Source: Streptomyces rubradiris
GTDB taxonomy: Bacteria; Actinomycetota; Actinomycetes; Streptomycetales; Streptomycetaceae
Assembly (NCBI RefSeq): GCF_016860525.1
Contig: NZ_BNEA01000007.1
Location: 558,001 to 622,000 of the forward strand
DNA length: 64,000 bases
Direction: 5' to 3'
The translations under genes and the position numbers were made by a program. Positions 48,060 to 56,343 of this stretch are shown one piece after another. Under the pieces are notes generated by a model. It made no database searches and was not told where the DNA came from. It saw only the letters and a program-made list of their open reading frames with translations. Position 1 is the first letter of the stretch. Every line of letters begins with the position of its first letter.

Positions 48060-49448
48060 TCATGCCGCGAGGACGCCTGCGGTGCCGGCGGCCTCGGTGT
48101 GCGCCCGCACGCGGCGGAGGGCCTGGCGGATGGACGTCGCCGGCAGGTCGATGCCGAGGCGTTCCCCGGCGTAGGCGCGGACCAGCGCGGACATGCGGAA
48201 CCGGCCGGGTTCGGTTTCCGTCAGCAGGTGGGCCGCGCACAGCGCGTCGAGGTGACTCCGTACGGCCTGTTCGCACTCCCCGGCGAGTGCCACGGCCACG
48301 GTGGTGTCCGTGCGGTCCAGCGGGTGGAGGGCCAGGAGTCGTAGCAACTTGCGGGCGTCTGGGCCCGTTTGGGCGTCGGATGCCGCGATCGCTCTGCGAA
48401 CGCCCTCCTCCAGTGCGAGCGGGACGACCGTCTGGCGGTGGTAGTCGGCGAGGGTCCATCCGGTGTGCTGTCGCATGTGCCGGCCGATGAGGGTCAGGGC
48501 CAACGGGAGGTGTCCCAGATCGGCGGCGATCCGCTGAAGGGCGGCGGTGTCCGTGGCGAGGGGATCGGCTCCCGCCGTCCACCGCAGGAGTGCCACCGAG
48601 TCGTCGGGGGCCAGGGGGTCGACGGTGAGGCGGGTGGCGCCGGGCAGCGCGCGCATCGTGCGGCGGCTGGTGACCAGGGTCCGGCAGGCCGGGTCCCCGG
48701 GGAGCAGCGGGCGTACCTGCTCGGTGTCCGCCGCGTCGTCGAGAACCACCAACGCGCCGGTTCCGGCGAGGAGTTGCCGGTAGAGGGCGGCGCGGGCGGT
48801 GACGCCGTAGGGGATGCGGTCTCCGGTGACGCCGAGCAGCCGCAGGAAGGTCTCCAGCACGGCGGCGGGGTCGGCGGCCGGGCCGGTCGGCGCGAATCCG
48901 CGCAGACGGGCGAAGAGCACGGGTGCGCCGGCGGAGCTCCCGGCGGCGACGCGGCGGGCCACGTGCAGGGCCAGCGAGGTCTTGCCGACCCCGGCGGCGC
49001 CTTCCAGCACCACCACGCCCGGCCGCCCCCCGACCATGAGGGCGGCCTCGGCGGCGGACGCCGCCCGGGTCCGGCCGAGCAGCGGGGACGGCCCGGCGGG
49101 CAGCCGGTCGCAGGCGCGGACGCGGGCAGCCGCCTCGGCTTGCCCGAGGACCGTGCGCAGCGCCTGCCGCCACAGGGCGACGGTCGCCTCGTCACCGCCG
49201 GCGAGGGCCCGTACGACGGCCAGCAGCAGGTCGGGATTCGGCCGGCGGCGGCCCGGCAGGAAGCAGTTGCCGATGGTCGAGCGGGCCGGCCACTCGGTGC
49301 GCGGGCGGCCCGCGCGGCGCCAGTCCTGGTGCACGCGGCGGGTGATCTCGGTGATCGAGGGGCCGCCCGCCCATGCCTTCAGCAGCCGCAGCTCGCCGAT
49401 GAACTCGTCCATCGTGCGGGCCTTGCCCGGATCCAGTACCTGCGGCAC
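48060..49448 (-). CDS. NB-ARC (STAND) ATPase transcriptional regulator, AfsR-like without BTAD
   Basis: About 462 residues. The N-terminal 110 residues form a helical domain seen in actinomycete NB-ARC proteins (FIGELRLLKAWAGGPSITEITRRVHQDW). The ATPase core has the Walker A loop LEGAAGVGKTSLALHVA, Walker B ALVVLDDA and the sensor TLVTSRR, then the winged-helix region (LLRLLALHPLDRTDTTVA). There is no C-terminal TPR tail, so the effector half looks short. The GTG at 49448 has GGGGAGG at six bases; the ATG at 49454 is too close to it. A palindrome is found at 49488-49507, upstream. Confidence 0.8.
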   Translation of the reverse strand: MPQVLDPGKARTMDEFIGELRLLKAWAGGPSITEITRRVHQDWRRAGRPRTEWPARSTIGNCFLPGRRRPNPDLLLAVVRALAGGDEATVALWRQALRTVLGQAEAAARVRACDRLPAGPSPLLGRTRAASAAEAALMVGGRPGVVVLEGAAGVGKTSLALHVARRVAAGSSAGAPVLFARLRGFAPTGPAADPAAVLETFLRLLGVTGDRIPYGVTARAALYRQLLAGTGALVVLDDAADTEQVRPLLPGDPACRTLVTSRRTMRALPGATRLTVDPLAPDDSVALLRWTAGADPLATDTAALQRIAADLGHLPLALTLIGRHMRQHTGWTLADYHRQTVVPLALEEGVRRAIAASDAQTGPDARKLLRLLALHPLDRTDTTVAVALAGECEQAVRSHLDALCAAHLLTETEPGRFRMSALVRAYAGERLGIDLPATSIRQALRRVRAHTEAAGTAGVLAA

Positions 49449-49487
49449 GACCATCCTCCCCCTGGGACACCTGGCCACGAACAATAA

Positions 49488-49507
49488 CTTGGAACGACCG
49501 TTTCAAG
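49488..49507. promoter_or_regulatory. 20-bp imperfect palindrome upstream of the NB-ARC gene
   Basis: CTTGGAACG-AC-CGTTTCAAG, with one mismatch per nine-base arm, lies in the AT-richer promoter region between the NB-ARC gene and the stop of the neighbouring TetR gene. Confidence 0.6.
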
Positions 49508-49581
49508 TTAGGGGCCGGGGGAAGCGAACTGTCAAGCGGTGTCCGCTGATTGACTGTCCATGACCGGGCCGGGCGACCGGC

Positions 49582-50181
49582 TCAGGCGGTGGGTGCCCGT
49601 CCGATCGAGTCCAGCGCGGAGGTCACGGTCGCGCGCAGGGCGCGGGCGTCGGTTCCGACGCGGGAGCGCAGATTCACGCCGTAGGCGAGCAGGGCCAGCA
49701 CGTCGGCGGTGGGCCCGGGGTCGACGCCCGGCGCCAGTTGTCCGCGCTCCTCGGCCGCGACGAGCGCAGCGCGCAGCGCGTCCCGCAGGTCCTCGTGGTG
49801 CCGTTCGAGCAGGGCGCGCACCGCGCGGTCGCCGTACTCGGCGCCGGCCTGGGCGTTGACGGCCATGCAGCCCCAGCCGGCGTACTCGCCCGAACACCGG
49901 GCCGCTATCAGGCCCTCGAAGAAGTCGGCGACTGCGGGCAGTCCACGGCCGTCCTCCGCCAGCCGGCGGTACTTGGGCCGGGAGCGCAGTTCCACGTAGC
50001 GCTTCAGCGCGGCGAGGTACAGCTCCCGCTTGCCGCCGAAAGTGGCGTACAGACTGGAGCGGTTCAGGCCGGTGGCGGTGACGATGTCCTGGATCCCGGT
50101 CGTGGCCATGCCCTGGCGCCAGAACAGCCGCAGCGCGGTGTCCAGAGCCGCGTCCGGGTCGAAGTGCTTGATGTCCGGCAT
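49582..50181 (-). CDS. TetR-family regulator
   Basis: 199 residues with HTH MATTGIQDIVTATGLNRSSLYATFGGKRELYL and a TetR_C domain typical of the AcrR/YcdC-like proteins that control oxidoreductases. The start is ATG 50181; a perfect palindrome lies 13 bases upstream, so strong autoregulation is expected. No divergent gene of recognised function follows immediately, so its other targets are unclear. Confidence 0.87.
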   Translation of the reverse strand: MPDIKHFDPDAALDTALRLFWRQGMATTGIQDIVTATGLNRSSLYATFGGKRELYLAALKRYVELRSRPKYRRLAEDGRGLPAVADFFEGLIAARCSGEYAGWGCMAVNAQAGAEYGDRAVRALLERHHEDLRDALRAALVAAEERGQLAPGVDPGPTADVLALLAYGVNLRSRVGTDARALRATVTSALDSIGRAPTA

Positions 50182-50193
50182 GCCCCACCCGCC

Positions 50194-50217
50194 ATCCTGG
50201 AATCCTGGTTCCAGGAT
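50194..50217. promoter_or_regulatory. Perfect 24-bp operator
   Basis: ATCCTGGAA and TTCCAGGAT, perfect nine-base arms around TCCTGG, directly before the leftward TetR start. The remainder of the gap to 50658 holds only one doubtful small open frame. Confidence 0.8.
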
Positions 50218-50329
50218 ACTTCCGGGGGCCGGGTGCAGCGAACGGACCCGTACCCGGGGGGACTTGGCACCGTCCAGGATCGTCCACGATGTGCCGTGCC
50301 GGCGCGGCTCGGGACACATTCTGCGGGGC

Positions 50330-50476
50330 ATGTACCGCATACCCGCACTGTGGCCGGCGGCCTACGGGCCCCGGGTCCGCCCGCTTCCCCGCCTGCTCGC
50401 TCGTACGGCCGTCCGGCTGACCGACTTCGTCCGCGCACTCGCCGTCGCGGACCACCGCCCGTTCACCACGCTGTGA
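50330..50476 (+). CDS. Doubtful 48-residue open frame
   Basis: ATG 50330 opens a frame of 48 codons (MYRIPALWPAAYG...) ending TGA 50476, downstream of the 50194-50217 operator. GGGGC stands just upstream, a weak ribosome binding site. The protein is basic and has no recognisable motif. It could be the remnant of a gene once controlled by the adjacent TetR, or merely chance. Confidence 0.25.
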   Translation: MYRIPALWPAAYGPRVRPLPRLLARTAVRLTDFVRALAVADHRPFTTL

Positions 50477-50658
50477 ACATCCGGTGCCGCCGGGGCCGTT
50501 CGGACCCCTTGCAGCGGCTGACGACTCCTGATGAGACAAGGTTCCCGGATCTGGCGACGACTGCGCACCGCACTTCGTGGAGAGCGCGGGCAGGCGATAC
50601 GCCCCTGGGGCTGGCGTGCTCGATGCGTCGCATACGTGACCGTCGGGCCCGCGCGGCC

Positions 50659-51405
50659 TCACATCCGGGATCTCAGCACGTCGACCTCACAGCCCGGCGC
50701 GAAGGGGTCGAAGCCGTGCTCGATGAGCCAGCGAACCGCCAGCAGACTTCGCAGCGACCACCACCCGTGGATCACCTTGAGGTCGATGCCGGTGCCGTAG
50801 CCGGCGATGAGGTCGTCGAGGTGCTCCTCGTGTCCGAGCGTGAAGGTGGCGAGGTCGTACAAGGCATCACCCCGGCCCGCCTCGGACCAGTCGATGATGC
50901 CCGTGACCTCGTCGCCGTCGACGAAGACGTGCGCGATCTGCAGGTCGCCGTGCGTGAACGCCGGAGTCCACGGCCGCAGCGCGGCCTCGGCGACCTGGCG
51001 GTTGCGGGTGACCAGGTCCGCGGGCAGGACGCCGTTCCTCACGAGCGACTCGCACTCGTGATCGAGTTCCGCCGCCAGCGCGACGGTGCTCCGGCCGGCC
51101 CGGCCCTGCCAGGACGGCAGCGGCGCGTCGTGCAGCTTCCGGATGGCGGCGCCCGTCGCGGCCCACGCCGCAGGCGACCCGGTCGACGGCCCGCCGAGGC
51201 GCCCCAGCGTCGTCCCCGGAACCGCTGCGATCGCGAGCACGGGGGGCTTGCGCCACAGGACCTCCGGGGTCGGGACCGGCGCCAGGGACATCGCCTCGAC
51301 TTCGACGTCGATACGCGCCTGATCGGCGTCCACCTTCAGGAACACATCACCGACGCGCAGCGTCGCACGCTCGGAATGGGCGACGACGACTTCGACCTCA
51401 TCCAT
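50659..51405 (-). CDS. Aminoglycoside-phosphotransferase-like (APH) kinase
   Basis: 248 residues of the protein-kinase-like APH superfamily. The catalytic loop is FTHGDLQIAHVF, with Asp as base, and the metal-binding IIDWSEAGRGDALYDLA follows. The N-terminal lobe is short, and the lysine-containing strand (VGDVFLKVDAD) is visible. Members phosphorylate aminoglycosides, macrolides or metabolites such as choline and homoserine. Resistance is possible but unproven. The start is ATG 51405. The region to its right is decayed DNA. Confidence 0.8.
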   Translation of the reverse strand: MDEVEVVVAHSERATLRVGDVFLKVDADQARIDVEVEAMSLAPVPTPEVLWRKPPVLAIAAVPGTTLGRLGGPSTGSPAAWAATGAAIRKLHDAPLPSWQGRAGRSTVALAAELDHECESLVRNGVLPADLVTRNRQVAEAALRPWTPAFTHGDLQIAHVFVDGDEVTGIIDWSEAGRGDALYDLATFTLGHEEHLDDLIAGYGTGIDLKVIHGWWSLRSLLAVRWLIEHGFDPFAPGCEVDVLRSRM

Positions 51406-51597
51406 GGGCCACCAGTATCCCGGGGGTGATCGTCGGCGTCGCCTGGTTTGTCGTTCAGGGACCTCGAACAGCTGCCCGGCCCAGGCCACCCGGAGTTCCC
51501 GGACACATTCGACCACGCCGCCGGAAGGTTGCGGCGCTGTCCACGCTCGGCTGCACACTGGTCCCGCGGCACCCGCATCATCGGGGCCGCACCGGCG

Positions 51598-51820
51598 TCA
51601 GACGTACTCCGCCCGGTAGCGGGCCACGATGCTCTGGGCCTTTGCGACACCGGCCGCGTGCTGGGGCGCCACGGGGGCGGGCATGTCCTCCGCGGCCGGG
51701 ACGCCCAGTTCGATGAAGAAGCGTTCGAAGCCGGCGGGCGTAGTGGTCGCCGAACACCCAGCCTGCCGGTCCTGCCTTCGGCGGGATGTGGACGATGCCC
51801 TCGAATTCCTCGAAGCTCAA
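51598..51820 (-). pseudogene. Frameshifted remnant of a cupin-domain protein
   Basis: A frame starting at TTG 51820 with AGAAGGG upstream reads MSFEEFEGIVHIPPKAGPAG and then loses sense. After a one-base shift the other frame continues AGFERFFIELGVPA and ends ARYRAEYV-stop at 51598. FERFF..LGVPA is a common C-terminal pattern of small cupin proteins. The N-terminal cupin barrel is mostly missing. Both truncation and frameshift mark it as dead. Confidence 0.5.
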
Positions 51821-51885
51821 GGTTTTCCCTTCTCCGCGGGTGTACGCGTGCTCCCTCAGGTCCGCAGGGCGGCGGGCCCCGTCGG

Positions 51886-52016
51886 CATCACGTGTTCACG
51901 GGGTCTCGCGGCGGCCTTTCCCGCCTTCCCGGCGACCGGCGAGGCGGCTGACCGGCAGGGCGACGGTTCGCGCGCGCCGGCTCCGCCAGGTGCGAGAACC
52001 AGGTGAACACGTGATG
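51886..52016. repeat. 131-bp MITE-like element with terminal inverted repeats
   Basis: The 14 bases CATCACGTGTTCAC at 51886-51899 recur inverted at 52003-52016, and the match continues weakly inward (CTCGC/GCGAG). The 100-bp interior is non-coding. It separates two gene fragments. No target-site duplication is obvious. Confidence 0.6.
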
Positions 52017-52086
52017 GCGCGGGCGGCGGTTGCGCCCATCGTGGTGCGTGCGCTGCGCGCGCGACGTGCGCGTGCACGCAGGTAGC

Positions 52087-52317
52087 GACGATGGGATCAG
52101 GGTGAACACGCTCAGCCCGTCCTCGATGGACACTCCCATGTCGCTGTTGGAGAACGAGACGCCGGAGGAGCGCGTGGAGCGCGCCAAGGACATGTTCCCG
52201 CTCGGCCGGATCGGTTCCCTGGAGGAGGGCGCGGCGGCGGTGCTGTACCTCGCCTCGCCGGAGTCGGCCTTCGCCCTCGGCCACGACCTGGTGATCGACG
52301 GCGGCGTCACGGCCTGA
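52087..52317 (+). pseudogene. C-terminal fragment of a short-chain dehydrogenase/reductase
   Basis: The frame ending at 52317 encodes GIRVNTLSPSSMDTPM, ERAKDMFPLGRIGSLEEGA and a final ALGHDLVIDGGVTA, the standard last 75 residues of an SDR. The Rossmann N-terminus and the YxxxK catalytic part are absent. Homology starts abruptly near 52090, just right of a cluster of inverted repeats, so the gene was probably cut by an insertion or deletion. Confidence 0.75.
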
Positions 52318-52520
52318 CCGTCACAGGGAAATTCCGGGCATGACCGTGCCCCGGTCCGTCGGCGGGGAAGGCAACGGGCCGGAGTTCGGCGCTCTTCGGA
52401 TACGCCCGCTGTCAGCTCACGTGGCGTGGAGGACACGGGGCGTTGGGCGAGGAAGGGGCAGCGGCTTCAGAGCCTGGGGCTCCGGTTGCCGCGGGTTCCG
52501 AGGACCGCGGGGCCGAGCAG

Positions 52521-52560
52521 GGCCGTGGCTTCCCTGGCAGGGCCGTGGCTTCCCTGGCAG
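52521..52560. repeat. Exact 20-bp tandem duplication
   Basis: GGCCGTGGCTTCCCTGGCAG occurs twice head to tail. The 351-bp gap 52318-52668 between the SDR fragment and the Cmx-like gene is otherwise GC-rich low-complexity DNA with many GGGCC words and no credible gene. Confidence 0.9.
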
Positions 52561-52668
52561 GGGGCGCGAGGGCCTGGGCCTCGGGCGCGACGGCCGGTCT
52601 CGGGCGCGTGAGCCGGGGGCCTTGGGCCGAGCGCCGGGGCGGTCGGGAGCCGGGGCCGCCGTTCCGGG

Positions 52669-53898
52669 TCACACGGGGGTTTCGGTCCGCTCCTGGTCCT
52701 GGTCCTGGCGCCTGCCGCCGCCCGCGACCACACTGCCCTTGACCGGGCCGGAGCGGTACTGGAGGTGTCCCGCCCACAGGGTCCCGAGGAGACCGGCGGC
52801 GGCGAGCCCGGCTCCCACCCAGGCCACCGAGGCGAAGCCGAACCCGGCGTTGATGGTCATGCCGCCGAGGGCCGGCGCGAGCGTGTTGCCGACGTTGAAC
52901 GCGGAGGTGTTGGTGGCGCCGACCAGGGTCGGTGCGCCGGGCGCGACGACGAAGACCCGGGACTGCAGGATCGGGTTGGTGACGTACCCCGCCATGCCGA
53001 GGACGAAGACCAGGACGACGGTGACGACGGTGTTCTCCGCCAGGACGGCGAGCAGTGCCGAGGTCACGGCGAGGACGCCGGTGCCGAGCGCGAGCGTGCG
53101 GATCGGGTACGCCTCCGCGGTCCTGCCGCCGACGACCATGCCGAGCAGGCCGCCGACGCCGAACAGCGCCAGCAGGACGGGCACCCAGCCGTCGGCCAGT
53201 CCGGTGACGTCGGTGAGCAGGGAGGCGAGGTAGCTGAAGGTGACGATGACGGCGCCGAAGGAGAACGCCGTCACCGCGTACGAGAGCCACAGCTGCGGCC
53301 GGGCCATCGCCCGCAGTTCGGCGCGGACGGTACGCGTCTCCTCCGCGGACCCCCGCCCGCCGGGAATGGCGAACACCGAGCAGGCGAGGCTGACGAGGGT
53401 GAGCAGGGCCACGCCCCAGAAGGCCGCGCGCCATCCGGCGAACTGGCTGAGCACCGTGCCCGCGGGGACGCCGATGATGGTGGCGAGGGTGAGTCCGCCG
53501 GCGACGACCGCGACCGCCTTGCCCTTGGCGTTCGCCGGGACGAGGGCGACGGCGGTGGCCACGGCGACGCCCCAGAAGCCCGCGTAGGCGAGGGCGCTGA
53601 TGACGCGCGTGACGAACAGGACTCCGTAGCCCGGGGCGAGAGCGCCGACGACGTGCGCGGCGATGAAAGCGGCCTGCAGGGCGACCAGGGCCGTGCGGCG
53701 GGGCCACTTGAGCGTGGCGACCGCGAGGAGCGGCGCCCCGACGACCATGCCTATGGCGAACGCCGAGATCAGCAGCCCGGCATCGGGGATGGAGACATCC
53801 AGGTCATCGGCCAGATTGGGGAGCAGCCCGGAGAGCATGAACTCCGATGTGCCTTGGGTGAAGATTCCCAAGCCGAGGATGTAGACGGCAAGGGGCAT
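52669..53898 (-). CDS. MFS exporter, Cmx/CmlR chloramphenicol-efflux-like
   Basis: 409 residues, 12 predicted helices. The N-terminus MPLAVYILGLGIFTQGTSEF and the following MLSGLLPNLADDLDVS closely recall the Cmx/CmlR group of chloramphenicol exporters. Motif A region KWPRRTALV lies between helices 2 and 3. The tail (GGGRRQDQDQERTETPV) is hydrophilic. The ATG at 53898 gives the standard family start; 53946 would be longer. Substrate similarity is suggestive only. There is no regulator directly next to it. Confidence 0.85.
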   Translation of the reverse strand: MPLAVYILGLGIFTQGTSEFMLSGLLPNLADDLDVSIPDAGLLISAFAIGMVVGAPLLAVATLKWPRRTALVALQAAFIAAHVVGALAPGYGVLFVTRVISALAYAGFWGVAVATAVALVPANAKGKAVAVVAGGLTLATIIGVPAGTVLSQFAGWRAAFWGVALLTLVSLACSVFAIPGGRGSAEETRTVRAELRAMARPQLWLSYAVTAFSFGAVIVTFSYLASLLTDVTGLADGWVPVLLALFGVGGLLGMVVGGRTAEAYPIRTLALGTGVLAVTSALLAVLAENTVVTVVLVFVLGMAGYVTNPILQSRVFVVAPGAPTLVGATNTSAFNVGNTLAPALGGMTINAGFGFASVAWVGAGLAAAGLLGTLWAGHLQYRSGPVKGSVVAGGGRRQDQDQERTETPV

Positions 53899-54039
53899 GG
53901 AATGCCTCCAAATGCGGGGATGCGGACCGGTGTTGCGTCCGGTCATGAGCGGAAGGGCGTCCTCGGGAGCGACGCTAGCACATTTCGGAGCGACTGCTTC
54001 AAAACCCGGGAGCGATGAGACGCGCCCCGAAGTAGCGGC

Positions 54040-54365
54040 TCAGTTGCGCCAGTTGCCGGGAGCGTTCAGCCACCACAGCAGCAGTGCCGTGTAGGCCCGC
54101 TGCCGCTGCGCGGGGTCGCTCAGCGACGTGCCCAGGGCACGCTCGGCCCGCGCCACCCGGTGGGCGACGGAACTGTGGCGCAGACACAGGAGTTCGGCCG
54201 CCTCCCGCAGCGACCGGGTGCGGCAGACGGTCTCCGGGGTGGCCAGCAATTGCGCCCCGTCCGGCTCGCTTCGAGACGGGCGAGCGCCGCGACGTCCGGG
54301 TGCGCGAGCGCCACGGCCCGGGGGATGTCGGCCAGAAGAGCTTCGGCCCCGAGCTCCGCCGCGTC
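54040..54365 (-). pseudogene. Truncated, frameshifted PucR-type regulator remnant
   Basis: The minus strand reads AELGAEALLADIPRAVALAH, then PDVAALARLE in one frame. After a one-base shift it continues LLATPETVCRTRSLREAAEL, then LLCLRHSSVAHRVARAERAL, to the stop at 54040. This is the C-terminal part of a PucR/CdaR-type regulator with its HTH. The whole N-terminal sensor is missing; the homology ends near 54365, where the esterase remnant begins on the other strand. Confidence 0.7.
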
Positions 54366-55113
54366 CGCCGGCCGCGGTACACTCCCAAGACGGCCGGTCC
54401 GCACGGCGGCCTGCTGCTGGATCCACGGCGGCGGCTTCGTGATGGGCAGCCTGGAGACCGAGCACAGCCAGTGCGTGTGGTTCGCCTCGCGCGCGAACGT
54501 CGTCGTGGTGAGCGTCGAGTACCGGCTGGCATCCGAGAACCCCTTCCCCGCGGGCCCCGAGGACTGCTACGCCGCCTTGCGGTGGCTCGCCGACCACAGC
54601 GACGAGCTGGGGGTCGACCCCGCACGCCTGGGTGTCGCGGGCTGCAGCGCGGGCGGTGCCCTCGCCGCCTCCGTCGCCCTGATGGCACGCGACCGCAAGG
54701 GCCCCGGGCTCGCCCTCCAGTTGCTCACCTGCCCGGTGATCGACGACCGCATGGACACTCCGTCCGCGCGGAGCTTCCACGGCACCCCCGTCTGGTCCAC
54801 GCCCCAGTCCGAGTCGATGTGGCGCCACTGCCTCGGCGAAGGGCGCGAGCGGCGCGAGACCTCGCCGTACGCGGCGCCGAACCGCGCCGACGACCTCAGC
54901 GGTCTTCCCGCCGCGCGCATCGTGACGGCCCAGTACGACCCGCTGCGCGACGAGGGAATCCGTTACGGCCTGCGGCTGATGGAGGCGGACGTCCCGGTCA
55001 CGCTCCACCAGTGGGCCGGCGCCTTCCCCATCTTCGACCCCTTCGGCACCGAGTCCGGTCAGCGGTGGATCGACGAGCAAGTACTCGCCGTCCGGGAGGC
55101 GTTGGGCGGCTGA
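54366..55113 (+). pseudogene. 5'-truncated, frameshifted HSL-family esterase
   Basis: The main frame encodes the hormone-sensitive-lipase-type oxyanion motif HGGGFVMG, the nucleophile elbow GCSAGG and a C-terminal region ending LAVREALGG, roughly the last 230 residues. In place of the usual last histidine loop it reads HQWAGAFPIFDPF. Upstream of the oxyanion motif the homologous sequence YTPKTAGPHGGLLL is in a different frame, and the expected first 70-80 residues are absent. A one-base indel near 54410 plus the truncation make normal expression unlikely, although a downstream start could give a partial protein. Confidence 0.7.
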
Positions 55114-55176
55114 CCGATCCGCCTAGACTCACCTTCCGTCAGCCGCCCCGCTTTCCTCGCTCCAAGGAGGAGTCCC

Positions 55177-55587
55177 ATGTCCGACGCATCCGGTGCCCCG
55201 CAGCGCGTCCGCGTCACCGCCGATCCCGACTGGTACGCCCCCGCCGGGATCGCGCTCGGCATCCGCGTCGGGGACCTCGTGTTCACCTCGGGGCAGGGGC
55301 CGATCGACGAGCACGGCGCGACGGTCGGCAAGGGCGACTTCGAGGCCCAGGCCCGGCAGGCGCTGGCCAACCTCGCCCTCGTCCTGAAGAACGCCGGTTC
55401 CGGTCTCGACCAGGTCGTCAAGGCGACCGTGTTCGTCACCGACATCGCCCGGGACCAGGAGGCCTTCGCGCGGCTCAGGGCCGAGTACTTCGTCCCGCAC
55501 ACGTTCGCCGAGTCCTTCGTCCAGGTCGCCTCCCTCGCCGATCCCGACTGGCTGATCGAGATCGAGGCCGTCGCGGTGGCGGGATGA
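55177..55587 (+). CDS. RidA-family protein
   Basis: 136-residue YjgF/YER057c/UK114 protein. The family motif VFTSGQGPIDEHG, the trimer-interface segment LANLALVLKNAGSGLDQVVKATVFVTD and the C-terminal LIEIEAVAVAG are all present. RidA proteins hydrolyse reactive enamines/imines from PLP enzymes. The usual catalytic Arg region near residue 105 is less clear, since the protein ends early. The start is ATG 55177 with AAGGAGGAG. The TetR gene follows after 50 bases. Confidence 0.88.
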   Translation: MSDASGAPQRVRVTADPDWYAPAGIALGIRVGDLVFTSGQGPIDEHGATVGKGDFEAQARQALANLALVLKNAGSGLDQVVKATVFVTDIARDQEAFARLRAEYFVPHTFAESFVQVASLADPDWLIEIEAVAVAG

Positions 55588-55637
55588 TCCGCCCCCGGGT
55601 TTCCGTGCGCGCGCTCCAAAATACGTAGAATGCGGGT

Positions 55638-56216
55638 ATGGCCAGGCCAAGGAAGTTCGACGAGACGCACGCCCTCACCGCCGCCATGGAAACCTTCTGG
55701 CGGCGGGGCTACGAGGCCACCTCGACCCGGAACCTCTCCGACTCGACCGGCCTCGGCCAGTCGAGCCTGTACAACACCTTCGGCGACAAGCGGGAGTTGT
55801 ACCTGCGGTCCCTGCGCCACTACTACGAGACGCACACCGGCGATCAGACCGCGCTCCTCGACCGGCCCGGCCCGGTCCGGGAGCGGCTGCGGGACCTGAT
55901 GGTCCGTGCCATCGACACCGACCTGGCGGATCCCGAGGCATCCGGGTGCTTCACCATCAACGCGTCGGTGGAGAAGGCAGATTCGGACGACGAGGTCCGC
56001 GAGGAGGTACGCCGGCACTTCGCCACGGTGGAGCAGGCGCTGGCCGAGACCATCGCGCGGGGGCAGCGTTCCGGGGAGATCTCCTCGGAACGGAGCGCCG
56101 GGGCGCTCGCCCGCCAGATCCTGGCCACGTACTACGGACTGCGCGTGCTCGCCCGCATCCAGAAGGACAGGGACGCCCTGCTCGGCATCGTGGAAGGCAC
56201 CGTCTCCGCCCTCTGA
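55638..56216 (+). CDS. TetR-family regulator, paralogue of the one at 59929
   Basis: 192 residues. The HTH is YEATSTRNLSDSTGLGQSSLYNTFGDK, and the C-terminal domain carries the motif DLADPEASGCFTINASVEKA and ends TYYGLRVLARIQKDRDAL. The start ATG 55638 is preceded at exactly six bases by TAGAAT, with no Shine-Dalgarno sequence, so the mRNA is probably leaderless. The TCCAAAATACG sequence just before the -10 resembles the TCCAATACG before the paralogue and may be the shared operator. Confidence 0.88.
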   Translation: MARPRKFDETHALTAAMETFWRRGYEATSTRNLSDSTGLGQSSLYNTFGDKRELYLRSLRHYYETHTGDQTALLDRPGPVRERLRDLMVRAIDTDLADPEASGCFTINASVEKADSDDEVREEVRRHFATVEQALAETIARGQRSGEISSERSAGALARQILATYYGLRVLARIQKDRDALLGIVEGTVSAL

Positions 56217-56313
56217 CCGGCCGCCCGCACCGGACCGCCCTCCCGGCGGGGGCACGCGGGCGGGAACTCACGTCGGCGCTCGGGAGGGGCTCTCGACCGC
56301 ACGAAGGCCGCGG

Positions 56314-56329
56314 CGTCCGTTCGCGGACG
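56314..56329. terminator. TTCG-loop hairpin between convergent genes
   Basis: CGTCCG-TTCG-CGGACG, a stable tetraloop hairpin 15 bases after the leftward oxidoreductase stop and about 100 bases after the rightward TetR stop. Confidence 0.7.
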
Positions 56330-56343
56330 GCGCCGGCCGGCCG

